This document shows positions 31,140 through 41,094 of a DNA stretch of 64,000 nt, piece after piece. How positions within the stretch are numbered: position 1 is the first letter of the stretch; each line of letters starts with the position of its first letter. The DNA comes from Roseomonas gilardii (GTDB lineage Bacteria > Pseudomonadota > Alphaproteobacteria > Acetobacterales > Acetobacteraceae), in assembly GCF_001941945.1 (NCBI RefSeq), contig NZ_CP015583.1:175001-239000 (forward strand). Direction: 5' to 3'. The translations under genes and the position numbers were made by a program. The notes below the pieces were generated by a model. It was not told the origin of the DNA, made no database searches, and saw only the letters and a list, made by a program, of their open reading frames with translations.

Positions 31140-32357
31140 ATGGTCGCGGGTGTTGGCGGATCGAGCTTCGAGGCGGAACTGGCGCGCCTGACGCCGGTGG
31201 CGGAACGGGTCGCGCCGATCTCGACGGAGGAGCTGAAGGCCCGGGTGGCGAAGGCCCAGGCGCTGATGCGCGAGCAGGGGATCGGCGCGCTCTACCTCGA
31301 TACCTCCACGAACCTCGCCTATTTCACCGGCATCGGCCTCAGGCTCACCGAGCGGCTGCACGGCGCCATCATCCCGGCCGAGGGCGCGATCGCCTATCTC
31401 AGCCCGGCCTTCGAGGAACCAAAGACGCGGGAATACATGCGCTTCGGCGACGACGTGCGCGTCTGGGAGGAACACGAGGACCCGACCGCGCTGGTGATCG
31501 AGACGGTGCGCGGCATGGGGCATGAGGGCGGCACCATCGCCATCGATCCGGCGACGCCCTTCTTCACCGTGGACGGGCTGCGCCGCGCGGGGAACAGCTT
31601 CGGCTTCACCAGCGCGGCCACGATCACCGAGGCCTGCCGCCAGGTGAAGTCCCCGGCCGAGATCGCCATCATGCAGGCGGCCAACGACATCACGCTGAAG
31701 GTCCAGAAGGCCACGGCACGGGCCCTTTCCGCGGGGGTGGGCACGGCGGAGGTGAAGGCCTTCCTCGACGCGGCGCACCGCAAGCTGGGCGGCGTGCCGG
31801 CGGGCGGCGCCGTGCAGTTCGGCGAGGCCACGGCCTATCCGCATGGCGTGCCCTATGAGCAGGTGCTCCGGGACGGCGACATGGTCCTGGTCGATACCGG
31901 CTGCACCCTGCATGGCTACCGTTCCGACATCACCCGCACCTATGTCTTCGGCGAGCCGACGCCGCGCCAGCGCGAGATCTGGGAGCTGGAGCAGCGCGCC
32001 CAGCTCGCCGGCTTCGTCGCCGCGAAGCTCGGCGCGCCCTGCGAGGCGGTGGATGCCGGGGCGCGCGGCGTGATCGAGGCGGCGGGCTTCGGCCCCGGCT
32101 ACAAAACCCCCGGCCTGCCGCACCGCACGGGCCACGGCATCGGGCTCGACGTGCACGAGGCTTCCTTCATGGTGCGCGGCAACCGCACGCCGCTGGCGGT
32201 GGGCATGTGTTTCTCCATCGAGCCCACGATATGCATCTACGGCGAGTTCGGCGTCCGGCTGGAGGACATCGCCTATATGACCGAAAGCGGGGCGCGCTGG
32301 TTCACCCGGCCCTGCCATTCGGTGGACGATCCCTTCGGCGTGGAGACCGCGCGATGA
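31140..32357 (+). CDS. M24-family Xaa-Pro-type aminopeptidase/dipeptidase
   Basis: 405 aa. N-terminal creatinase-like domain (about 1-165) and a pita-bread catalytic domain with all five metal ligands: Asp in VLVDTGCT, Asp in RSDITRT, His in HRTGHGIGLDVHE, Glu in FSIEPTI and Glu in VRLEDIAY. Cleaves dipeptides or N-terminal residues next to proline, or related amidines as in creatinase. The stop overlaps the amidohydrolase start (ATGA). Confidence 0.92.
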   Translation: MVAGVGGSSFEAELARLTPVAERVAPISTEELKARVAKAQALMREQGIGALYLDTSTNLAYFTGIGLRLTERLHGAIIPAEGAIAYLSPAFEEPKTREYMRFGDDVRVWEEHEDPTALVIETVRGMGHEGGTIAIDPATPFFTVDGLRRAGNSFGFTSAATITEACRQVKSPAEIAIMQAANDITLKVQKATARALSAGVGTAEVKAFLDAAHRKLGGVPAGGAVQFGEATAYPHGVPYEQVLRDGDMVLVDTGCTLHGYRSDITRTYVFGEPTPRQREIWELEQRAQLAGFVAAKLGAPCEAVDAGARGVIEAAGFGPGYKTPGLPHRTGHGIGLDVHEASFMVRGNRTPLAVGMCFSIEPTICIYGEFGVRLEDIAYMTESGARWFTRPCHSVDDPFGVETAR

Positions 32358-33583
32358 GCCTGTTCCTGTTCACTGGCGGCTGGGTCCTCGATCCCCGCGA
32401 CGGCAAGCCGCGCGGCGGCGTCGAGGTGCTGGTCGAGGACAAGGTGATCCGCGAGGTCTCCGACCGGCCCATCCGGAGCGAGGCGGCGACGCGCATCCCG
32501 CTCGGCGGCCGCGTGCTGATGCCGGGGCTGATCGACGCGCATGTGCATGTGGTGGCGGCCATGGCCAACCTCGCCGCCAATGCGCTGCAACCCTCCTCCC
32601 TCGCCGCCTTCCGTGCGGCGGAGGTGATGCGGGGCATGCTGATGCGCGGCTTCACCACGGTGCGCGACCTCGCGGGTGCCGACCGGGGCCTGGCCGATGC
32701 GCAGGCGCTGGGGCTTTTCGACGGCCCCCGCCTGATCATCTGCGGCAAGGCGCTGTCGCAGACCGGTGGCCACAGCGACGGCCGCGCCCGCTCCGACAAC
32801 CGCGCGCCACCGGAGCGCCGAGTCGGCACGATGGGGCGGCTGGTGGACGGCGTCGATGCGGTGCGCCGCGCGGCGCGCGAGGAGCTGCGCGAGGGCGCCG
32901 ACTTCATCAAGGTGATGGCCAATGGCGGCGTCGCCTCGCCCACCGACCCGATCCACATGCTGCAATTCTCGCGCGACGAGCTGAAGGCGGCGGTGGAGGA
33001 GGCGGAGAATTCCGGCACCTATGTCTCGGCGCATCTCTACACGGACGAGGCGATCCGCCGCGCCGTGGAATGCGGCGTGCGTTCGCTGGAACACTGCAAC
33101 CTGATCCGCCCCGAGACCGCGCGGCTGGCGGTGGAGCGCGGCTGCTATGCCGTGCCGACGCTGATCACCTACGAGATCCTGGCCACCGAGGGCGCGCGAT
33201 GGGGCCTGGGCCCCGACAGCGTGGCGAAGATCGAGACCGTCCGGCGCGGCGGCCTCGAATCCCTCGCCATCATGCGGGAGGCCGGGCTGGAGATGGCCTA
33301 TGGCAGCGACCTGCTGGGGGAGATGCACGGCTACCAGTCGGGCGAGTTCGCGCTCCGCGCCCGCGTCCTGCCCGGGATCGAGGTGCTGCGTTCCGCCACC
33401 ACCGTCGCGGCAAAGGTCTGCGGGCTGGAAGGCCGCGCCGGCATCATCGAGCCGGGGGCGGATGCCGACCTGATCGTGGTGGAAGGCAATCCGCTGGAGG
33501 ACTGGAGCCTGCTCGAAGGCCAGGGCAACCGCATCCCGGCGATCATGCAGGCGGGCCGCTTCGTGAAGCGGAAATTGGCCTGA
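32354..33583 (+). CDS. Imidazolonepropionase-like amidohydrolase (peptidase-type)
   Basis: 409 aa metal-dependent hydrolase. Metal ligands visible: HVH in GLIDAHVHV near 60, Lys in DFIKVMANGG near 191, His in SAHLYTDEA near 226, His in SLEHCNL near 247 and Asp in YGSDLLGE near 317. Sequence type matches the Xaa-Pro/Xaa-Arg dipeptidase and carboxypeptidase branch of the superfamily. Translationally coupled to the M24 peptidase; a close paralogue faces it downstream. Confidence 0.88.
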   Translation: MSLFLFTGGWVLDPRDGKPRGGVEVLVEDKVIREVSDRPIRSEAATRIPLGGRVLMPGLIDAHVHVVAAMANLAANALQPSSLAAFRAAEVMRGMLMRGFTTVRDLAGADRGLADAQALGLFDGPRLIICGKALSQTGGHSDGRARSDNRAPPERRVGTMGRLVDGVDAVRRAAREELREGADFIKVMANGGVASPTDPIHMLQFSRDELKAAVEEAENSGTYVSAHLYTDEAIRRAVECGVRSLEHCNLIRPETARLAVERGCYAVPTLITYEILATEGARWGLGPDSVAKIETVRRGGLESLAIMREAGLEMAYGSDLLGEMHGYQSGEFALRARVLPGIEVLRSATTVAAKVCGLEGRAGIIEPGADADLIVVEGNPLEDWSLLEGQGNRIPAIMQAGRFVKRKLA

Positions 33584-33597
33584 GCGCCATGCCTCCC

Positions 33598-33624
33598 CCG
33601 GTGGGCCGCGAGACGGCCCACCGG
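33598..33624. terminator. Bidirectional terminator between paralogous amidohydrolases
   Basis: CCGGTGGGCCG (33598-33608) and CGGCCCACCGG (33614-33624) form a perfect 11-bp stem with a 5-nt loop between the two convergent genes. Confidence 0.7.
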
Positions 33625-33640
33625 CATCCCGCCCGCGACG

Positions 33641-34867
33641 CTAGCCGCCCTTCATGAAGACGCCGCCCTTCAGGATCATCGGCATGTGCCGGCCCTGGAA
33701 GGTCAGCAGCGACAGGTCCTCCAGCGGATTGCCGTCCACCACGATCAGGTCGGCATGGGCGCCGGCGGCGACGGTGCCGATCCGGCCTTCCATGCGGCAG
33801 AGCTTCGCGGCGACATGGGTGGCGGCGGCGATCACCATCTGCGGCGGCAGGACCCGGCCACGGATCACGAATTCTTCCGACTGGTGGCGGTGCATGGCGC
33901 CGAGCAGGTCGCTGCCATAGGCCATCGGCAGCCCGGCCGCCTGCATGCGGGCAAGGGATTCCATCCCCGCCAGCCGCACATCGTCCACCTTCGCCACGGC
34001 CTCCGCGCCGATGCCGAGTTCCTCGCCCTCGGAGGATAGCTTGTCATAGGTCACCAGCGTCGGCACGGCGAAGGCACCCTGCTCCGCCGCGAAGCGCGCC
34101 GTGGCCTCGGTGATCAGGTTGCAATGCTCCAGCGAATGGACGCCGCATTCCACGGCGCGGCGGATGCCCTCGTCCGTGTAGAGATGTGCCGAGACATAGG
34201 TGCCGGCATTGCGCGCCTCCTCGACGGCGGCAGTGATTTCCTCGCGCGAGAAGCCCAGGAAATGAATCGGGTCGGTGGGCGAGGCGACGCCGCCATTGGC
34301 CATGATCTTCACGAAGCGGGCGCCGGACTTGATCTCCTCACGCGCCGCGCGCCGCACCTCCGGCACGCCGTCGCAGAGCCGGCCCAGCGCGCCGAGGCGC
34401 GTGTTGAAGCGCGGCGCGCTGTTGTCGAAGGGGCCGCGGAAGTCGCAATGCCCGCCGCTCTGCGACAGCGCCTTGCCGGAGATGACGAGGCGCGGCGCGG
34501 GGAAGAGCCCTTCCTCCACCGCCACGACCTGTCCGTGATCGGCACCGCCGACATCGCGCACGGTGGTGAAGCCGCGCATCAGCATCTCGCGCAGCAGGCG
34601 GATGGAGCGCGCCATCACCAGCGAATCCGGCAGCGTCGCACACTTGGCGAGGCTGGCGTCGATGGCGTTGATATGGACGTGGCAGTCGATCAGCCCTGGC
34701 ATCAGCACCTTGCCCGACAGGTCGATGGTGCTGGCACCCTGCGGCGCCCGTGCCTGGGGCGAGACCTCGCGGATCAGGCCGTTCTCGATCACCACGCCCT
34801 GCGGGGCCGAAGGCTCCGGGGCGGTGCCGTCGACGATCCGGGCCTGGGCGAGGAAGAGGCTGGTCAT
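33641..34867 (-). CDS. Imidazolonepropionase-like amidohydrolase, second paralogue
   Basis: 408 aa. Same metal-ligand pattern as the gene at 32354: HVH in GLIDCHVHI, Lys in RFVKIMANGG, SAHLYTDEG, SLEHCNL and YGSDLLGA. By eye well over half of the residues match the neighbour, including GGVASPTDPIH. A local duplication followed by inversion is likely. ATG at 34867 has GGAG upstream; an upstream ATG at 34879 is less well placed. Confidence 0.88.
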   Translation of the reverse strand: MTSLFLAQARIVDGTAPEPSAPQGVVIENGLIREVSPQARAPQGASTIDLSGKVLMPGLIDCHVHINAIDASLAKCATLPDSLVMARSIRLLREMLMRGFTTVRDVGGADHGQVVAVEEGLFPAPRLVISGKALSQSGGHCDFRGPFDNSAPRFNTRLGALGRLCDGVPEVRRAAREEIKSGARFVKIMANGGVASPTDPIHFLGFSREEITAAVEEARNAGTYVSAHLYTDEGIRRAVECGVHSLEHCNLITEATARFAAEQGAFAVPTLVTYDKLSSEGEELGIGAEAVAKVDDVRLAGMESLARMQAAGLPMAYGSDLLGAMHRHQSEEFVIRGRVLPPQMVIAAATHVAAKLCRMEGRIGTVAAGAHADLIVVDGNPLEDLSLLTFQGRHMPMILKGGVFMKGG

Positions 34868-35081
34868 GCTGTTCTCCATCTCGGGGCGCGGGGCGGCGCG
34901 CCTTCTCCGTCGCGCCACCCTGGCCGGGATGGCGGAGCTCGTGCAGATCCACCCGGACCTGGACAGGCCGGCGGCGTGGCATCGCCGGTGCAGGCTTCGT
35001 GCCACGCCAACCGCCGCGGATGTTACGAAGGGCTGGCGGCATCCACCAGCCCCCCATCCGGGGCCGGGAAAGACGGCCCCT

Positions 35082-36866
<1,785 letters not shown>

Positions 36867-36903
36867 GTCCGTTCCTCTCTCTGTTCAGGCCAGGACCAGG
36901 GCA

Positions 36904-39219
36904 TCAGTTCCGCAACGGCCTGCCCGTCTCGAGCATGTGCTCGACGCGGGCAAGGCTGGCGGGATGGCGCAGCAGGGCCATGAAGTGCTTCCGTTCGAGG
37001 GACAGCACGCGCTCCTCCGGCACCTCCTCGGTATAGTCCGCCGCCTCGCCGCCGGTGAGCGTGTCGGCGAGATACGCGCAGACCACCTCGTCATGCGGCG
37101 TCGCCTTGCCGAGCTTCACGGCGCTGCCCACGGCGAGGTCGAGCGCGGCACGGCCGGACGGCCCGGCAAGGCGCAGCGGCGCGGGCTGCTGCGGCTCGTA
37201 GCCCTCCACCATGGCCAGCGCCCGTTCCCTGGCATCGGCCAGCAGGCGGTCGCGGTTCATGGTGATGCCGTCCGTGGCGCGGAGGAGCTGGAGTTCCTTC
37301 GCCTCGAAGGCGGATTTCGCCACCTGTGCGGTGGAGATCATCTCGAAGGTCTTGGCCAGCGGTGGCATCGGTCCGTGCGGCAGGCCGGGCGCCGACTGCC
37401 AGCGGCGCAGCAGGGTGGCGCAGCCCCCCCAGCCGGGGATCAGCCCGACGCCGACCTCGACGAGGCCGATATAGCTCTCCGCATGCGCCTGCACCGCGTC
37501 GCAGTGGAGCAGGATCTCGCAGCCGCCGCCGAGCGCCATGCCGGAAGGCGCGCCGACCACGGGGAAGGGGGCGTCGCGCAGCGCGCGATAGGTCTTCTGC
37601 CCCTGCTCCACCAGGGATTCGATCTCCCCCCAGGCGGCGATGTTCGCGGCGAAGAGGGCGAGGCCGAGATTGGCCCCGGCGGAGAAATGCGAGCCCTCGT
37701 TGTGGATCACCAGCGCGCGGAAGGCACCCTTCTTCCCCAGCGCGATGGCCTTGCCGATCAGCGCCATGACCTCCGGGTCCAGCGCGTTCATCTTGGTGTG
37801 GAATTCCAGGCAGGCGGCGCCCTCGCCGATGTCCCAGAGGCTGGCTGAACCGTTGCGCAGCAGCGGCTTCGAGCGGCGCTTGATGTCGGCCAGCAGCAGC
37901 ACGCCCTCGGCCCGCGGCACGGGATGGTATTCGCCGTCCACTCCCAGGAACTGCAGCACGCCGCCCTCGGTGCGGTAGAAGCTGCGCTCCCCGGCCCGCT
38001 CCAGCAGCGCGGGCACCGGACGCCCTTCCTCGCGCAGTGCCTGGGCCAGCCAGCCGGGGCCGAGCCGGTCGATCAGCTCGAAGGGCCCGTATTTCCAGTT
38101 GTAGCCGAGCCGCATCGCCGTATCGACGGCATCCACGTCATCCGCGATCTCCCCCACCAGCGAGGCGGCATAGGAGAGCGTGTCCAGCAGCAGCGCCCGG
38201 GCGAAGCGGCCGCCGCGGTCGGGATGCGCCACCAGCCGGCGCAGGTCCCTGGCCCCGGCCTCCAGGCTTTCCAGCGCCGGCTTCTCGCTGTCGCGGTCCT
38301 CGCCCGTCCAGAGGTCGATGGCGCGCTTGAGGCTTTTCCCGCCGGCATCCTGGCCACGCGTGTAGAAGCCGCCCAGCTTGCTCTTGCGCCCGGTGCGGCC
38401 GCTCTCGATCAGCTTCGTCACCACCGGATGCTCGCGGTGCAGGGCGCGGTAGGCATCGCCTTCCGGCAGGCTGGCGAGCAGGCTGCGGGAGACATGCGGC
38501 ATCAGGTCCAGCCCGACCAGGTCCAGCAGGCCGAAGACGCCCGTCTTCGGCACGCCCATCGGCCGCCCGGCCACGGCATCGGCCTCCTCGATCGAGAGGC
38601 GCAGCTCCGTGGCATGGTTCACCGCCGACTGCATCCACAGCGTGCCGATGCGGTTGGCGATGAAGCCCGGCGTGTCCTTCGCCATCACCACCGTCTTGCC
38701 GAGGCGCCGGTCGGCGTTCTCCCGGATGGTGGCCAGCACACCTGCGTCGGTCCGCGGCCCGGCCACCACCTCCAGCAGCCGCATGTAGCGGGGCGGGTTG
38801 AAGAAATGCGTGATCAGGAAGTGCCGCGCGCGTTCCGCCGGCATGCCCTCGGTCAGCGCCTGCAACGGGATGGTGGAGGTGTTGGAGGACAGCACCGCCC
38901 CCGGCTTCAGCACCCCGTCGAGGCGGGCATAGAGGTCGCGCTTGGCCTCCAGCCGCTCGGTGATCGCCTCCACCACCCAGTCGCATTCGGCGAGCAGGCG
39001 CAGGTCGCTCTCCAGCTCGCCCGGCTGCACCAGCTTCGCTGCGGCCCGGCTCATGAAGGGAGCCGGATCGGCCTTGAGCATCGCCGCCACCGCCTTGGCC
39101 GCGCCGCCTGGCACGACATCCAGCAGCACCACCGGCAAGCCGGCATTGGCCATCTGCGCCGCGATGCCGGCGCCCATCACCCCGGCGCCGATGACGCCGA
39201 CCCGCTGGATCGTGCTCAT
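36904..39219 (-). CDS. Bifunctional 3-hydroxyacyl-CoA dehydrogenase/enoyl-CoA hydratase
   Basis: 771 aa. Dehydrogenase domain first: NAD motif GAGVMGAGIA at residues 10-19, SSNTSTIP near 114, THFFNPPRYM near 140. Hydratase domain last (about 490-690), with HFSAGANLG and GMALGGGCEI oxyanion-hole blocks and the GLIPGWGG motif. This is the reverse of E. coli FadB order and is usual in this long HAD-first subfamily. Start overlaps the thiolase stop by four bases. Confidence 0.93.
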   Translation of the reverse strand: MSTIQRVGVIGAGVMGAGIAAQMANAGLPVVLLDVVPGGAAKAVAAMLKADPAPFMSRAAAKLVQPGELESDLRLLAECDWVVEAITERLEAKRDLYARLDGVLKPGAVLSSNTSTIPLQALTEGMPAERARHFLITHFFNPPRYMRLLEVVAGPRTDAGVLATIRENADRRLGKTVVMAKDTPGFIANRIGTLWMQSAVNHATELRLSIEEADAVAGRPMGVPKTGVFGLLDLVGLDLMPHVSRSLLASLPEGDAYRALHREHPVVTKLIESGRTGRKSKLGGFYTRGQDAGGKSLKRAIDLWTGEDRDSEKPALESLEAGARDLRRLVAHPDRGGRFARALLLDTLSYAASLVGEIADDVDAVDTAMRLGYNWKYGPFELIDRLGPGWLAQALREEGRPVPALLERAGERSFYRTEGGVLQFLGVDGEYHPVPRAEGVLLLADIKRRSKPLLRNGSASLWDIGEGAACLEFHTKMNALDPEVMALIGKAIALGKKGAFRALVIHNEGSHFSAGANLGLALFAANIAAWGEIESLVEQGQKTYRALRDAPFPVVGAPSGMALGGGCEILLHCDAVQAHAESYIGLVEVGVGLIPGWGGCATLLRRWQSAPGLPHGPMPPLAKTFEMISTAQVAKSAFEAKELQLLRATDGITMNRDRLLADARERALAMVEGYEPQQPAPLRLAGPSGRAALDLAVGSAVKLGKATPHDEVVCAYLADTLTGGEAADYTEEVPEERVLSLERKHFMALLRHPASLARVEHMLETGRPLRN

Positions 39220-40355
39220 TCCACCGCCTCCAGCACCGTGGCGATGCCCTGGCCGCCGCCGATGCACTGGGTGGCGAGCGCATAGCGCCCGTTCTGCCGC
39301 CGCAGCAGCGAGGCGGCCTTGCCCACGATGCGCGCCCCCGTCGCGCCCAGCGGATGGCCGAGCGCGATGGCGCCGCCATCGATGTTCACCATGGCCGGAT
39401 CGAGCCCCAGCTCGCGGATGCAGGCGATGGACTGGCTGGCGAAGGCCTCGTTCAGCTCCACCACGTCAAGGTCGCCCACCCCGATCCCCGCCCGGGCCAG
39501 TGCCTTGCGCGAGGCCTCGACCGGCCCCATCCCCATGATCTCAGGCGCGCAGCCCGCCACGGCGATGCCGCGGATGCGGGCCAGCGGCTCCATGCCGCGC
39601 GATCGTGCATGTTCCTCCGAACAGACCAGCAGCGCCGCGGCGCCATCGGTGAGCGGCGAGGAGGTGCCGGCCGTCACCGTGCCTTCCTTGTCGAAGGCGG
39701 GCTTGAGCGAGGCGAGCCCGTCCGCCGTGGTGTCGGGGCGGATGCAGCCATCCGCCTCCACCGTCCCGGTCCTGGTGCGGATCGGCACGATCTCGGCGGA
39801 GAAATAGCCCTCCGCCTGGGCCTTCGCCGCCCGGCGCTGGCTCTCGGCAGCGAATTCCTCCTGCTCCCGCCGCGGGATCTGGTGCCGCCGCGCGACATTC
39901 TCCGCCGTCTCGCCCATCGAGATGTAGGCTTGCGGGAACTCCTTCGCGAGCACGGGATGCGGCAGCGGGTTGAAGCCCATGATCGGCACCCGCGACATGC
40001 TTTCCACCCCGGCGCAGAGGAAGGCCTCCCCCGCCCCCATGCGGATCGCCCCCGCCGCCTGATGCACCGCCTGCATCGAGGAGCCGCAGAAGCGGTTCAC
40101 CGTCACCCCGCCCGCCGCCTGCGGCAGCCCGGCCAGGAAGCTCGCCAGCCGGGCGATGTTCAGCCCCTGCTCGCCCTCCGGAAAGGCGCAGCCCATGACC
40201 ACGTCCTCGATCGCCGCTGGGTCCGCCTTCGATTCCGCCAGCAGCGCCCGCATCACCTGTGCCACCAGCTCGTCGGGCCGGACCCTGGCCAGGTCCCCCT
40301 TGCCGGCGAAGTGAAACGGCGAACGCCGATAGGCCGCGATCACCACATCCGTCAT
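39216..40355 (-). CDS. Acetyl-CoA acyltransferase (thiolase, FadA-like)
   Basis: 379 aa. Nucleophile Cys in NRFCGSSMQ near 87, His in GGAIALGHPLGATG near 335 and the second catalytic Cys in QCIGGGQG near 366. Thiolytic cleavage of 3-ketoacyl-CoA in beta-oxidation. Coupled to the FadB-like gene. A 295-bp structured spacer separates it from the upstream MerR gene. Confidence 0.94.
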   Translation of the reverse strand: MTDVVIAAYRRSPFHFAGKGDLARVRPDELVAQVMRALLAESKADPAAIEDVVMGCAFPEGEQGLNIARLASFLAGLPQAAGGVTVNRFCGSSMQAVHQAAGAIRMGAGEAFLCAGVESMSRVPIMGFNPLPHPVLAKEFPQAYISMGETAENVARRHQIPRREQEEFAAESQRRAAKAQAEGYFSAEIVPIRTRTGTVEADGCIRPDTTADGLASLKPAFDKEGTVTAGTSSPLTDGAAALLVCSEEHARSRGMEPLARIRGIAVAGCAPEIMGMGPVEASRKALARAGIGVGDLDVVELNEAFASQSIACIRELGLDPAMVNIDGGAIALGHPLGATGARIVGKAASLLRRQNGRYALATQCIGGGQGIATVLEAVE

Positions 40356-40384
40356 GGCTCGTTCCTCTGGTCCTTGGTGTTCTT

Positions 40385-40640
40385 GCGCGGCGCTCCGGAG
40401 AGGGCTCTGCCCTCCCCGGACCCCACCCGCCAAGGGACGCTGGTCCCTTGGAACCCTGTGGGCGCTCCGCGAGGAGGAGCTTCGACCGCCATTGCGCCAG
40501 GTGGCGACCGGCTGGCCATCACCCCTCCTCGCGGAGCGCTCATGGCGGGGTCTCGGCGGCACGCTGTGCCGCTGAGCGGCCCCTTCTTCAGCAAAGGGTC
40601 CGGGAGGCAGAGCCTCCCGGTTCCCGGGCCGAAGCACGAA
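40385..40640. repeat. Variant structured repeat and inverted repeats between merR and thiolase
   Basis: On the minus strand it repeats the hairpin 2-hairpin 3 design of the intergenic repeat: CCAAGGGAC 40430-40438 with GTCCCTTGG 40443-40451, then a GGTCCGGGG-like spacer, then a GC-rich hairpin at 40397-40417. A perfect 16-bp inverted repeat, GCGCTCCGCGAGGAGG (40462-40477) and CCTCCTCGCGGAGCGC (40524-40539), and a further hairpin near 40600-40625 follow. It lies inside the fad cluster, so it could reduce or process the transcript. Confidence 0.7.
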
Positions 40641-40650
40641 GCCCCGAGGG

Positions 40651-41092
40651 TCAGCCCTGGCCGGAAAGGGCCTTCGCCGCCTGGGTCTCGATGTCGCGCA
40701 ACTCGGTGAGGGTCTGTTCCAGGTCGGTGCGCTGTTGTTCCAGCCGGACGATGCGTTCGCGCACGCTGTCCAGCAGCCAGCGGATCTGTTCCGCCTGGCC
40801 GTGCCGCGCGTCGTAGAGGTCGAGATACTCGCGGATCTCGTTCAGCGAGAAGCCGAGGCGCTTGCCGCGCAACACCAGCATCAGCCGCGCCCGGTCGCGC
40901 CGGTCGAAGACCCGCGTGGTGCCGGCGCGTTCCGGGGCGAGCAGCCCCTTCGCCTCGTAGAAGCGGATCGCGCGCGGCGTGATGCCCAGCTCCTCGGCGA
41001 GCTGGTTGACCGTATAGAGCTGGCGCAGCCTGGAACCCCCTGTCTGCGGTGTGGCGGATGGATGCCGGAGCCTGTCGCGCTGGGTGGGTCAT
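40651..41092 (-). pseudogene. MerR-family regulator with N-terminal frameshift
   Basis: The MerR DNA-binding domain is intact (LYTVNQLAEELGITPRAIRFYEAKG, then RVFDRRDRARL), followed by a coiled-coil dimer helix ending at SGQG. The frame is open from 41088 to 40651 but contains no ATG, GTG or TTG before residue MLVLRGKR at 40881, which lies inside the domain. The natural ATG at 41092, two bases after the FadD stop, is one frame off. Removing one base from the five-C run at 41036-41040 would join them. Either a real frameshift, a read error, or a CTG start at 41028. Confidence 0.75.
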
Positions 41093-41094
41093 CG

